This document shows positions 45,032 through 56,535 of a DNA stretch of 64,000 bases, piece by piece. Source of the DNA: Anisus vortex. Its lineage: Eukaryota; Mollusca; Gastropoda; Planorbidae. Within the stretch, counting starts at the first letter, position 1. Each line of letters starts with the position of its first letter. The stretch covers positions 23,521,301 to 23,585,300 of the forward strand of contig OX421506.1 of the NCBI GenBank assembly GCA_949126835.1. The letters are read 5' to 3'. Below the pieces are notes generated by a model. The model did no database searches, had not been told where the DNA came from, and saw nothing but the letters and a program-made list of their open reading frames with translations. The position numbers and the translations under genes were made by a program.

Positions 45032-45299
45032 TTAATGACAATACGGTACGTGAAAAATATATCTGGGAAAAAATAATATAATAAAATTTTATCTTTAGAA
45101 CTTTTATCATTAGTTATTATTTTTAGGTTAATTTAGTGATATTTTATTTTCTTATTTTAAACTCTTTTAATAATTTCTTTTTTAAACCAAGCAATAACGA
45201 TATTTAAGAATATAATTCTAACATAGGCTGCATTGTAAAGAACTGCACAAAGAAGACAAAGAGAACAAATAAGAGACTGGGTTTTCTTTTATGTAAACT
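45032..45299. other. Intergenic DNA, nothing recognised
   Basis: No supported feature. Confidence 0.4.
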
Positions 45300-45362
45300 C
45301 AAAGTAAGGATAAGCGTAGGCCGCGATAATATTCTATACAGAAGGAGATTCTGTTGCATGTT
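45300..45362 (+). mobile_element. LINE 3' untranslated fragment
   Basis: GGATAAGCGTAGGCCGCGAT...GAAGGAGATTCTGT matches the LINE 3' region at 41205-41255 with several substitutions. Confidence 0.6.
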
Positions 45363-45958
45363 TCACAAAGTTATATAATTAACAAAAGCATTTAAAAAAA
45401 TGGGTTTAAACACAATTATTTACTCAGATAATTTGTTATTGTTACATTCAAGAACTTCTGTAATTTCGTTGTTATAAGACTCTTGGCTAGCTTCCCCCCT
45501 CCCCGTACCTTTTCCGCTCAAATTGCTCCAAGAATGGGGAGTGGACATTTTGATCTTTGAGCTAAAACGATTTGGCACTACGTCATGAATGGGAGAAAAA
45601 TTGACACAGAACTCTTGAGCTGATTACGCGGTGTAACGAGACACAAAACCTTCCTTGTCATTTTTTTGGTTTTTATGTCAGATGCATCGATTATGGTGTT
45701 TTTTTTGTTAAACAATTTTTTTCTTCTTTTCTTTGCATCGCTATTTTTAGTTTATGACTCGCGCTGGTCTCAAACAAGTTTAGATGTGCTCTCTTTACTG
45801 GTGAGGCTTTTTCTCTGCGATGTAGTTCCGGATATTAAATGATAAACTCTGTGGAAATTCAAGGCGCAAAATCCAACATCTGCGAATCGAATGATGCATT
45901 TTGGGATTTTTTTTGAGAGATGGGTTTTATTTATTAAAATTTCTAGTTAAATAATAAA
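45363..45958. other. Intergenic DNA, nothing recognised
   Basis: No supported feature. Confidence 0.5.
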
Positions 45959-46082
45959 CAAGGTTTATTACAAGGTTTATTACAAGGTTTATTACAAGGT
46001 TTATTACAAGGTTTATTACAAGGTTTATTACAAGGTTTATTACAAGGTTTATTACAAGGTTTATTACAAGGTTTATTACAAG
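45959..46082. repeat. 12-bp minisatellite, left block
   Basis: About ten units of AAGGTTTATTAC, cut off by the LTR retrotransposon. The array resumes at 52796. Confidence 0.97.
46079..46082. other. LTR element target duplication, left (CAAG)
   Basis: CAAG also follows the right LTR at 52796-52799. Because the target is a 12-bp repeat containing CAAG, the exact duplication length (4-5 bp) is ambiguous. Confidence 0.6.
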
Positions 46083-46758
46083 TGTTACGTCCACAATCCC
46101 CTTGTGGCCAGAGCTGTGTAGATCTTGCTGATAATTCTCGTTAGTCCTAGGGGAGACTTTAATTATTAGTATTTATGTTTCAGTATTACACGAACTCTTC
46201 TTATAGTCCTGGGCTCAAATTCAGTATTTGTATTCCAACATTTCCTTTCTTGTATATTATGGTAGTAGATAAATCTTATAGTAATGTATTCAACACAATA
46301 GGATAGTAATTTGACAAGGAAGCTTCAGTGTAACTGTTGTTGATAGTTTATTTCAGGTGGTATGTTCAATATATACAATATATCTATTATGTACAGTTAG
46401 AATAAAATAGTGCAAACACAAACGTTCTCAAAAGAACAATATTTTGAAACTCTCTGTCTTTCAGACAAAACAAATCATTAAATACTATCCGAGTGGTGCA
46501 AGGGACAGACCCACTACCAGTAGGGGTGAAAATCATGGTAACATTACAAAACTCATAACAAAACGATATGAACTTCCCCTATTAAATAATGAGTCGTTCC
46601 CAGACTCTGAGAATTTGAGATCAACACAGAATCCCAGCATTACCTAGAACCTTTCGTTTTCCTACTAAACGTCCTAATATCGCGTGTAGTAAGAAAAGAG
46701 AGAGAGAGGAGAATAAACATTGCGTGTTCCAATTCTTGGAAAAACAATATACATGACA
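46083..46758 (-). repeat. 3' LTR (676 bp)
   Basis: Plus-strand text starts TGTTACGTCC and ends ATACATGACA (TG...CA). It differs from the other LTR at one noticed site (GGTAACATT here, GGTGACATT there). Confidence 0.93.
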
Positions 46759-46770
46759 CGCCCCCACCCA
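46759..46770 (-). promoter_or_regulatory. Polypurine tract
   Basis: Read on the minus strand, TGGGTGGGGGCG lies directly before the 3' LTR, the expected primer for plus-strand synthesis. Confidence 0.75.
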
Positions 46771-48000
46771 ATGAAAGAAATAATGTACCATAATTACCCA
46801 AGTAATACTCAACATGGTACATTTTTCGTACTTAACACTATCGTTTTAATAACCAACAATCAATGGAAGATTATTAGACAATTTAAGCAAACATGGCTCA
46901 CTGGCACAACTAAATTATAAAAAGTGTCACTACCCAATGGTAATTGTGATTATAACGTGATGGACGAATATTTCCCCGTTAGTATTAATATTAACTAATG
47001 TCTCAACAAGTACAAATAATTCAAAAATATTCTAGTCATTCTTATTTTAACTATGTACAGTTGTGTGGATTTCCACCAAAATTAGCAAAAAGTTTTAATC
47101 TATTAAACAAATATAACATTGCTCAAACTCTGTCAATTTTCAACAGTTTACTTCTAATATACAAACCAAAAGATAAGTAATACATAACTCGAATCAAACT
47201 ATAGGTTACTTCCCCTTTAAATTACAGTGTCAACTTGACATTAACAGGGTTCATACCTAAGATGATGATACTTCCCCTTTTCTCAAATACGAGGAGAAAA
47301 TACACTCTAGTTACGATTACTACAGTAATCTAAATATTAAAATGTAATCCACTATTATGCGTTTTTGGCAAATTTAAAAGTTTAATATAAAAGATTGTTC
47401 AGGGTTGAATGAGTGCACACCTTTAGGTACCTTTGTTTCCCTCCATTCCCGGATATATGGAATATATAACAACCTATATACAACATAGTGAATATCCACT
47501 AGTTTTTCCCATTCTATTACCATGATATAACAATTTAGCAATAGATTTCCAATATTATCTATTAATTTATACCAATTAAGATTACATCTCTTTCTAAGAT
47601 AAAAATTGTACATATTATTATTTAGTTCCATTCATTAACTAAAATAAAACAAGATAATAAATCAACTAGCTCAAAGTTTTCCCACTTAATTGCATGTGAT
47701 GACAATTACTTTTATCCATCCATATCAAGTAAATACGTGCATATTATATATTTATTGCATCATGCATCAACATTTAAATGGAATTTCTTTTCCATAATCA
47801 AATGAATTTAAAATATATCAGAACATCAATATTATACATGATTATAAGAATTATTAATACTTTCAAAAGACTTGACTTCTGTATGATACAAGTATTCTAT
47901 AGGTATTCCATAATCAAAATTCAAACGAATGATAGGTTATCATGACACATTCTTAATGAATAAGTGAGATGATCTGAAAAAGAAGTATAGGGTTATTAAG
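46771..48000 (-). other. 3' internal non-coding region of the retrotransposon
   Basis: 1.2 kb between the RNase H stop and the polypurine tract. Only short frames (for example 47374-47631, minus) with no recognisable env or other domain. Confidence 0.55.
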
Positions 48001-48045
48001 TCAATCATGTAGCACCCGAGATAGAGTATCAGCTATGACCTTGTC
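48001..48045 (-). pseudogene. RNase H C-terminal remnant
   Basis: In a frame different from the polyprotein, the minus strand reads DKVIADTLSRVLHD and stops at 48001-48003. N-VADALSR is the usual end of Ty3/Gypsy RNase H. The rest of the domain is missing. Confidence 0.75.
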
Positions 48046-51000
48046 TCTATCTTGTCGATGATACGGGGAATGGGATACCAGTCGGTCTTTGTCAAATTAC
48101 TTAATTTCCCAAAGTCTCTATAAAACTGCAGTGTGTGGTCGGCTTTTGGTACCATCACACAGGGTGTAGACCATTTGCTATCACATTTTCCTCCTATGTC
48201 ATTTTCTAACATATACTTTACATCTAATTTAATATGCTCAGGTCTGATGGGGTCAAATGGATGCTGTTTAATAGACCTGGCACTATCGGTTAACACTACA
48301 TCGTGCTCTATGACATGCGTCCTACTGGGAACATTTGTAAACATTGACTTATTTTCATGTACCAGCTCAATAATCTTCTCCTTATCTTCTACCGGAAGAT
48401 GTTCTAGCCTTGTATCTAAACTCTTAAGGGCATCTGTATTATTAAGTTTACTTTCTGCAAACTTATATTCTATCCTAGATAAATCCGTCGGGACTCTAGC
48501 TAACGAAATCATGGGGACCTCCCGTGGTTTACTCTTTTCCCTGGAAACATAGGGCTTAAGTAAATTAATATGGCATACCCTCTGTTTTTGTCTCCGGTCA
48601 GGAGTCTTTATCAAATAATTGACCTCGCCAAGCTTTGACTCTATCTCATAGGGTCCACTAAACTTTGCACTTAAAGGCTGATTTTGCAAAGGTAGAAACA
48701 CAAGAACTTTGTCACCTGGTGCAAAAGTTCTAGCTGTAGCTTTACGGTCATAGTTCTGTCTCATACGCTCCTGCATCTGTGGAAAATAAATCTTCACATG
48801 GTTAAAAGCATGATAAAGCCTATTTTTAAATTTATCTACATATGACAAAAGTCCAATCGGTTCACTGTCCGTTAGCCAAGTTTCATGTAGAAGTTTCAAC
48901 GGACCTCTGACTGAGTGTCCATACACAAGTTCGAATGGGCTAAACCCCAGGGATTCCTGAGTGGCCTCCCTTGCAGCGAACAGTACATAAGGCACACCCT
49001 TATCCCAGTCTTTCTCGTTTTCATAACAGTACTTTTTAAGCATCGATTTTAATGTCTGATGAAACCTTTCCAGAGCTCCCTGGCTCTCAGGATGATAGGC
49101 ACTTGATAGCCTATGGCTTATCCCTAATTGTTCCATGACTTGTTTGAAAATGTTCGAAGTAAAGTTAGTCCCCTGGTCGGACTGTACTGTCTTCGGTAGG
49201 CCATAACGTGTGAAGAAATTTGTCAGGGCGTCTACCACCTTCACTGTTGTTATGTTCCGCAACGGAATGGCTTCCGGGAAGCGAGTGGATGAACACATGA
49301 CTGTGAGCAGGTATTGAAAACCGGCTTTTGTTTTCGGCAACGGGCCCACGCAATCAATGAGTATATGACTGAATGGTTCGTCGAACGCTGGTATCGGCTG
49401 GAGTGGAGCGACAGGAATTCGTTGGTTAGGACGTCCTACCATTTGGCATACGTGGCAAGTCTTGCAGTATTGTTCGACATCTCTTCTCAGTCCTGGCCAG
49501 TAGAAGTAAGGGAGGATACGGTGGTGCGTTTTCCGGACTCCCATGTGACCAGCAAAAGGAAGATCATGCGCCATACGCAGTATATCTTGACGATAGCACT
49601 TAGGTATTACAATCTGGTGAATACTGTCCCACTCGTTTGTACCTGAGTTGAGCGGTTTCGACTTTCTCATCAATACTTCATCTTTCATGTAGAAACATTC
49701 CGCCATTGCATCTGCAGTCTTTTCGTCAACAGCTTTCATTCTGAGTTGCATTATTACTTCGTCATTCAATTGTTCTTTCACCAATTTCTGCTTTGGTGAC
49801 AAAATGTTATCGTTCTCTGTTGCATCACCAGTTGTTAGTTCAGCAAAGAACGTAGCACTTAAATCGATGTCAGGTGTTTCTGTTATCACTGTTTCATTCG
49901 CATGTGTGTCTTCAGAACAGACAAACACATCTTTCGTTGCACTACACGGCGTAGCAGGAGTCTTTACCGACTTCTTTTTCTGCATTGCTCTTGTCAGTGC
50001 ACATGTTGGGCGTTCATTGGCAGGACGTAGGTTTTTGTCCTCCGCCATCTTTGTCTCCAACACTTTAACCATGGGCTCGACAGTGACTCTGCCGCCCATA
50101 ATGTCATTTCCTAATATCATGGAAACGCCTTTGACGGGTAGTGCGCGCCACACTCCCACTACGATGTTACCTGTAAAAATATCCGACTCGAGTTTTATTC
50201 TGTGCAGTGGAGCTTCCACAGCCTCCATACTAGCACCTCTCAGCACAACAGACTCACCGGTACTGGTGGCATCTGTTAACGGCACACTGCCCTCCAGGAT
50301 CACGCTGACAGCAGAACCCGTGTCACGTAATATCTGTATTTTCTTCTTGCTGAGTACATCGACTTCTGTCGACACTGTCCCCTCGTAGACAAAGGGTCGA
50401 AAATCGGATAGGTCGTCCTCTTCCGGGACTTCAGGAACCATCTGTTCCTCACGGCCTTCTGAAAGCATAATAGATTGAGTACAGCTATTCTCTTTTACCT
50501 TAGATAGACTGTTCTCAAAAACCATCGACTCCACAACTATGGGCGATGCCGGCCGCATTTCTTTTGAGTTTCTTGACCCTGTGTTGCACACTTCTTCTGT
50601 CTGCTTGCTATCTTTCTGCACTCTGGCACAGTGTAGAATAGCACCTTGCTTCTTGGTAAGGATCCAACAATCTTTCTTCATGTGGCCCTCTTTCTTGCAA
50701 TTGAAACATACCACCTTTGCTTTATTTACATCTGTCTGCTTCCTGAAATGAACTAAGTTACTATTATTATTCACACCACTGTTCTTATTATTGTTTTCAC
50801 TTGTCTCTTTTGGTTTACTAGCCTCCTTGGACTCTGGTTTGTGCACTTTGGGTTTGTCAGCATAATATGGCTTTATGCTGGCGTGAATTATGGCATAGTT
50901 ATCTGCCAATCTAGCAGCTTCATGCACATCTTCAACCCCTCGGTCTGAGATGTGAGTTTTAATATCCACTCGAATACAATCATTGAATTCCTCAAACAAT

Positions 51001-51848
51001 ATTAGGTTCTTGAGTTTATCAAACTCACTTACATTCTGTGACCTTAGCCACTGTTCTAACATTTTCTCCTTTTGTCTCAAAAAGTCTACATGAGTTTGAT
51101 CATATGCCTTCTTTCTGTCTCTAAATAGCTTTCTATATTTTTCTGGTGTCAGGGAATAACTTTTCAGCACCCTATCTTTGATTACTTCATAGTCATTTAT
51201 TTCCTCGGGTGTTAAACTCAACACTACGTCCAATGCTTTTCCTTTGTTGAGAGTTGACCTTAACAATAAAGCCATCTTATCATCAGGGAACTGATAATCT
51301 ACAGCTATCCTCTCAAAAAGCAAAAAGAAATCTTGAACATCTTCTTCTCTGAATATAGGCAAGTGTTGCTTCATTGCGCTAATATCCATACCGTTGCTGT
51401 CCCTACGATGGTCAGGTCTGTTCATGCGTGCCATCTCTATCCTTTCTCTGCTTTCAATTTCTATCCTAATTCTTTCCAATTCTCTCCTTTCCATACTTTC
51501 TAATTCCATTCTCTTCATAGCTAATTGGAATTTTAGGTTTTCACTCAACCCTTCATCTTCATCATTGTTTGATGATCTAGATGACATATTTCTTACCTCG
51601 TCTCCGTGGGCAATTACCTCGCCCCCACTGGGAGCTACATAACCTTCATTGATATCGTTCTGTCCCACTTCAACTACACTACCAGTGTTCATGGCATTCT
51701 GCCCGTTCAAACATGTCATAATTTCTTTGGTCAAACGATTACGATTAGGTCTTGCCTGTCCTGCCTCAATCCCAAAGGACTCAGCTAATTCTTTTAGTTC
51801 AGCAAATGACATGGCATTAAGTTCCTCACTTGATATATTCGAAGCCAT
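48033..51848 (-). CDS. Gag-protease-integrase-partial RT polyprotein
   Basis: 1271 codons, starting at the ATG at 51848 shortly inside the 5' LTR and leader. Gag occupies about residues 1-400, with a charged coiled-coil-like stretch (100-145) and a CCHC zinc knuckle (C381, C384, H389, C394). The aspartic protease has D509-T510-G511 and the flap-end motif ILGND at 578-582. Integrase has an HHCC finger (H761, H768, C798, C801) and catalytic D832, D891 and E927 with 35-residue spacing, followed by a GPY module (1065-1067). RT begins near 1181 and shows only the first motifs (WSTPCVMVPK; YPIPRIIDKI) before the frame ends at residue 1271. The catalytic YxDD region is absent. Integrase before RT defines Gmr1-like elements. 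The RT truncation coincides with a deletion joining it to the RNase H tail. Confidence 0.92.
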   Translation of the reverse strand: MASNISSEELNAMSFAELKELAESFGIEAGQARPNRNRLTKEIMTCLNGQNAMNTGSVVEVGQNDINEGYVAPSGGEVIAHGDEVRNMSSRSSNNDEDEGLSENLKFQLAMKRMELESMERRELERIRIEIESRERIEMARMNRPDHRRDSNGMDISAMKQHLPIFREEDVQDFFLLFERIAVDYQFPDDKMALLLRSTLNKGKALDVVLSLTPEEINDYEVIKDRVLKSYSLTPEKYRKLFRDRKKAYDQTHVDFLRQKEKMLEQWLRSQNVSEFDKLKNLILFEEFNDCIRVDIKTHISDRGVEDVHEAARLADNYAIIHASIKPYYADKPKVHKPESKEASKPKETSENNNKNSGVNNNSNLVHFRKQTDVNKAKVVCFNCKKEGHMKKDCWILTKKQGAILHCARVQKDSKQTEEVCNTGSRNSKEMRPASPIVVESMVFENSLSKVKENSCTQSIMLSEGREEQMVPEVPEEDDLSDFRPFVYEGTVSTEVDVLSKKKIQILRDTGSAVSVILEGSVPLTDATSTGESVVLRGASMEAVEAPLHRIKLESDIFTGNIVVGVWRALPVKGVSMILGNDIMGGRVTVEPMVKVLETKMAEDKNLRPANERPTCALTRAMQKKKSVKTPATPCSATKDVFVCSEDTHANETVITETPDIDLSATFFAELTTGDATENDNILSPKQKLVKEQLNDEVIMQLRMKAVDEKTADAMAECFYMKDEVLMRKSKPLNSGTNEWDSIHQIVIPKCYRQDILRMAHDLPFAGHMGVRKTHHRILPYFYWPGLRRDVEQYCKTCHVCQMVGRPNQRIPVAPLQPIPAFDEPFSHILIDCVGPLPKTKAGFQYLLTVMCSSTRFPEAIPLRNITTVKVVDALTNFFTRYGLPKTVQSDQGTNFTSNIFKQVMEQLGISHRLSSAYHPESQGALERFHQTLKSMLKKYCYENEKDWDKGVPYVLFAAREATQESLGFSPFELVYGHSVRGPLKLLHETWLTDSEPIGLLSYVDKFKNRLYHAFNHVKIYFPQMQERMRQNYDRKATARTFAPGDKVLVFLPLQNQPLSAKFSGPYEIESKLGEVNYLIKTPDRRQKQRVCHINLLKPYVSREKSKPREVPMISLARVPTDLSRIEYKFAESKLNNTDALKSLDTRLEHLPVEDKEKIIELVHENKSMFTNVPSRTHVIEHDVVLTDSARSIKQHPFDPIRPEHIKLDVKYMLENDIGGKCDSKWSTPCVMVPKADHTLQFYRDFGKLSNLTKTDWYPIPRIIDKIETRS

Positions 51849-52119
51849 AGTATAGCGTTCGAAATATTTGTTATAGTAGAGTAGTATATATTGTATAATA
51901 AAATATAAAGTTCCAACTTACGATTTGTCCAGAAATTTGCACAATATAATATTAAACACTTCGTGGAATCTTCACACTTCCCAAGGAATAAAAACGCAAA
52001 CCAGTTCTCTCCTCTTTTTAAAAAGAATAGTTTCACAGTCCGAACGAGACTACCAAATCTTGTCAATCCTAGGTCAGGAAAAGTAGAACTCAAATATACC
52101 GGGCGAGACCACCAAATTT
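51849..52119 (-). promoter_or_regulatory. 5' leader with primer-binding site
   Basis: Between the 5' LTR and gag. On the minus strand TGGTGGTCTCGCC (52114-52102) lies five bases inside the LTR and begins with the TGG expected to pair with a tRNA CCA end. I cannot name the tRNA. Confidence 0.6.
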
Positions 52120-52795
52120 TGTTACGTCCACAATCCCCTTGTGGCCAGAGCTGTGTAGATCTTGCTGATAATTCTCGTTAGTCCTAGGGGAGACTTTAAT
52201 TATTAGTATTTATGTTTCAGTATTACACGAACTCTTCTTATAGTCCTGGGCTCAAATTCAGTATTTGTATTCCAACATTTCCTTTCTTGTATATTATGGT
52301 AGTAGATAAATCTTATAGTAATGTATTCAACACAATAGGATAGTAATTTGACAAGGAAGCTTCAGTGTAACTGTTGTTGATAGTTTATTTCAGGTGGTAT
52401 GTTCAATATATACAATATATCTATTATGTACAGTTAGAATAAAATAGTGCAAACACAAACGTTCTCAAAAGAACAATATTTTGAAACTCTCTGTCTTTCA
52501 GACAAAACAAATCATTAAATACTATCCGAGTGGTGCAAGGGACAGACCCACTACCAGTAGGGGTGAAAATCATGGTGACATTACAAAACTCATAACAAAA
52601 CGATATGAACTTCCCCTATTAAATAATGAGTCGTTCCCAGACTCTGAGAATTTGAGATCAACACAGAATCCCAGCATTACCTAGAACCTTTCGTTTTCCT
52701 ACTAAACGTCCTAATATCGCGTGTAGTAAGAAAAGAGAGAGAGAGGAGAATAAACATTGCGTGTTCCAATTCTTGGAAAAACAATATACATGACA
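52120..52795 (-). repeat. 5' LTR (676 bp)
   Basis: Direct repeat of 46083-46758. In the element's own orientation it begins TGTCATG and ends CGTAACA. It should contain the promoter; no specific motif is assigned. Confidence 0.93.
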
Positions 52796-54743
52796 CAAGG
52801 TTTATTACAAGGTTTATTACAAGGTTTATTACAAGGTTTATTACAAGGTTTATTACAAGGTTTATTACAAGGTTTATTACAAGGTTTATTACAAGGTTTA
52901 TTACAAGGTTTATTACAAGGTTTATTACAAGGTTTATTACAAGGTTTATTACAAGGTTTATTACAAGGTTTATTACAAGGTTTATTACAAGGTTTATTAC
53001 AAGGTTTATTACAAGGTTTATTACAAGGTTTATTACAAGGTTTATTACAAGGTTTATTACAAGGTTTATTACAAGGTTTATTACAAGGTTTATTACAAGG
53101 TTTATTACAAGGTTTATTACAAGGTTTATTACAAGGTTTATTACAAGGTTTATTACAAGGTTTATTACAAGGTTTATTACAAGGTTTATTACAAGGTTTA
53201 TTACAAGGTTTATTACAAGTGGTTTATTACAAGAGGTTTATTACAAGGTTTATTACAAGGTTTATTACAAGGTTTATTACAAGGTTTATTACAAGGTTTA
53301 TTACAAGGTTTATTACAAGGTTTATTACAAGGTTTATTACAAGGTTTATTACAAGGTTTATTACAAGGTTTATTACAAGGTTTATTACAAGGTTTATTAC
53401 AAGGTTTTTTACAAGGTTTATTACAAGGTTTATTACAAGGTTTATTACAAGGTTTATTACAAGGTTTATTACAAGGTTTATTACAAGGTTTATTACAAGG
53501 TTTATTACAAGGTTTATTACAAGATTTATTACAAGGTTTATTACAAGGTTTATTACAATGTTTATTACAAGGTTTATTACAAGGTTTATTACAAGGTTTA
53601 TTACAAGGTTTATTACAAGGTTTATTACAAGGTTTATTACAAGGTTTATTACAAGGTTTATTACAAGGTTTATTACAAGGTTTATTACAAGGTTTATTAC
53701 AATGTTTATTACAAGGTTTATTACAAGGTTTATTACAAGGTTTATTACAATTTTTATTACAAGGTTTATTACAAGGTTTATTACAAGGTTTATTACAAGG
53801 TTTATTACAAGGTTTATTACAAGGTTTATTACAATGTTTATTACAAGGTTTATTACAAGGTTTATTACAAGGTTTATTACAAGGTTTATTACAAGGTTTA
53901 TTACAAGGTTTATTACAAGGTTTATTACAAGGTTTATTACAAGGTTTATTACAAGGTTTATTACAAGGTTTATTACAAGGTTTATTACAAGGTTTATTAC
54001 AAGGTTTATTACAAGGTTTATTACAAGGTTTATTACAAGGTTTATTACAAGGTTTATTACAAGGTTTATTACAAGGTTTATTACAAGGTTTATTACAAGG
54101 TTTATTACAAGGTTTATTACAAGGTTTATTACAAGGTTTATTACAAGGTTTATTACAAGGTTTATTACAAGGTTTATTACAAGGTTTATTACAAGGTTTA
54201 TTACAAGGTTTATTACAAGGTTTATTACAAGGTTTATTACAAGGTTTATTACAAGGTTTATTACAAGGTTTATTACAAGGTTTATTACAAGGTTTATTAC
54301 AAGGTTTATTACAAGGTTTATTACAAGGTTTATTACAAGGTTTATTACAAGGTTTATTACAAGGTTTATTACAAGGTTTATTACAAGGTTTATTACAAGG
54401 TTTATTACAAGGTTTATTACAAGGTTTATTACAAGGTTTATTACAAGGTTTATTACAACGTTTATTACAAGGTTTATTACAAGGTTTATTACAAGGTTTA
54501 TTACAAGGTTTATTACAAGGTTTATTACAAGGTTTATTACAAGGTTTATTACAAGGTTTATTACAAGGTTTATTACAAGGTTTATTACAAGGTTTATTAC
54601 AAGGTTTATTACAAGGTTTATTACAAGGTTTATTACAAGGTTTATTACAAGGTTTATTACAAGGTTTATTACAAGGTTTATTACAAGGTTTATTACAAGG
54701 TTTATTACAAGGTTTATTACAAGGTTTATTACAAGGTTTATTA
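52796..54743. repeat. 12-bp minisatellite, right block (~162 units)
   Basis: AAGGTTTATTAC repeated about 162 times with rare variants (AATG, AAGA, TTTTT, AACG). Two small insertions at 53216-53240 shift the phase. The 12-bp period keeps frames open on both strands, so the 709-codon (plus) and 573-codon (minus) frames are artefacts. Confidence 0.97.
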
Positions 54744-54756
54744 TATGCAAAAAAGG

Positions 54757-55035
54757 GTCACTGTGGCCCCTCGGCAGCGCGTTCGACTGGCGATCCGAAG
54801 ATTCCGGGTTCGAATCCTGGTGCAGGCTAGGAATTTCTTCCCGGGTTTGGAGGGTGTCACTGAGTCTGCCCAGCTCTGATGGGTAGCTAAACTTAGTTAG
54901 TTGGGGTAAAGTAAAGGCGGCTGTGCATAGTGCTGGCCACACAATCACCTAGTATGCCGTGGCCACAGAAACTGTTGAACGCTGCTTCATCGGACCTATG
55001 GATCGATTCGGTCCTACGAGTACTTTACTTTACGT
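54757..55035 (+). mobile_element. tRNA-derived SINE, full-length copy
   Basis: Head with A-box CCCCTCGGCAGCGCG and B-box GGGTTCGAATCCTGG. The long body includes GAGGGTGTCACTGAGTCTGC, and the conserved 3' region ends GAGTACTTTACTTTAC. Only a few bases separate it from the minisatellite end. Confidence 0.9.
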
Positions 55036-56219
55036 TTTTGATGATTTATTCAGCTTTCAGCAATGACTTATTTAATCGTGTTCCAAAATGTACATCGGTA
55101 TTGGCGACATATGAACTCTTGTGTCAATTTTAAGTCTGTTGAACCGATAGGTCCATTTAAAAAAAAAAGCTTTACATAAATTTAGGATTTACTTAAGTTT
55201 GAGCTGCTATTGGCTATTTCTAGACCAATGAAACTTAACGCCCGATTGAGTAAATTATAGTAAATTATGCCTTGAGCTTTTTATTAATCGGCAATAGGCT
55301 CATTGGAAAATTAAGAGACAGTCAGTAATTACTGCTTAAATTTTAATTGAATGAATCAAAGATTGATACTAATAGAACATCTACATTTTAAAAGTTAAAA
55401 TCCAATTGCTTTCGATCATAGAAAAGAAATGCACGGTTTGTTTGTCTTTCTTCTTGAAGTATGTTTTAAAAATGTAAACCTAATTAACTCAATTGCTGAT
55501 GTCTGAGGCTTGGGTCAAAATTTATGCACTTATTATCAATGACACATCTGTCCTTTCCTACTTCATTTTAATTTTCAGTGAAATTTTTGTAATAAATATA
55601 AATATAATAATATAAATATAATAATTATCAAGGTCTTTTCAGGTAAAACAAAATTAAATGTAAACAAATATAGTGACAAGGTTTAGATAACAGGTAATTA
55701 AAAAATTAAAACATAATTAAAACTTTCAAAGAATAGAAAAGATATAAAATGGTGATAAAAGTGGAGAGAGAGAGAGATAAAGAGAGAGAGAGAGAGAGAG
55801 TAAGAGAGAGAGAGAGAGAAATCATAAAGTATATTTGAATCACAGACGCCATATCGCAATAGTCGTACAATCTCAATAGTGGTACAATGAATCCATTTCT
55901 AGTCAGTAATAACCCTGTACGGACATCTACTAATTGAAAAGTTAATGCGTCCGAGACAAGGGCTCTCGTTTTCACTCAATGCCGAGGAACTGATTCGTGA
56001 TCTGAATTACTTCCCTTAGTTTAATCTTTAAAAAAAAAAAACACCAATAAAAGTTAGTTAGTCGAATCAAAGTCATTTAGTCACACATCTTACATATTGT
56101 TTATTATAAAAGATGCTTTAAGATAATCATAATATCTATTTAATAGCCATAATAAAGTGTTTTCTGCTTTATAGACAGACAAGAAAGTAGACTTAACATT
56201 GACTATAAAATTGAAAAGC
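55036..56219. other. Intergenic DNA with (GA)n run
   Basis: Interrupted (GA)n at about 55763-55820. No gene recognised. Confidence 0.5.
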
Positions 56220-56453
56220 ATAATATTCTATCTATCAATGTATCTATCTATTTATATACCGTATCTATATCAGTACTGTATCTACATATCTTCTATGTAT
56301 CTCTATATGTACTGTATCTATATATCAACTGGATCTATCTTTCTACTGTATCTATTGTATATTTCTACTGGATTAGTATTTGTATCTACTATATCTATTT
56401 CTCTACTATAAATCTGTAAAACTCTATCAGTTTACTGGATCTATCTATCTCTG

Positions 56454-56533
<80 letters not shown>

Positions 56534-56535
56534 AA
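56220..56535 (+). repeat. TATC/TACTGTATC microsatellite
   Basis: The left part is a degenerate CTGTATCTATAT repeat. The right part (56450-56533) is pure TATC. Confidence 0.93.

Larger units (their letters stand above)
46083..52795 (-). mobile_element. Ty3/Gypsy LTR retrotransposon, Gmr1-like order
   Basis: 6.7-kb element on the minus strand with two 676-bp LTRs. One polyprotein frame (gag, protease, integrase, start of RT) is followed by an RNase H remnant. Integrase precedes RT, the reverse of ordinary Ty3/Gypsy elements and like the Gmr1-like group. Near-identical LTRs indicate a recent insertion. RT/RNase H is internally deleted, so this copy cannot make its own reverse transcriptase. It inserted into the 12-bp minisatellite. 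Confidence 0.9.

Noticed and set aside
50539..50751. Plus-strand frames inside 48033-51848
   Set aside because: They are antisense shadows of the retrotransposon polyprotein.
52757..54886. 709-codon plus-strand and 573-codon minus-strand open frames
   Set aside because: They are translations of the 12-bp minisatellite (a multiple of three), open on both strands and running into SINE and LTR sequence.
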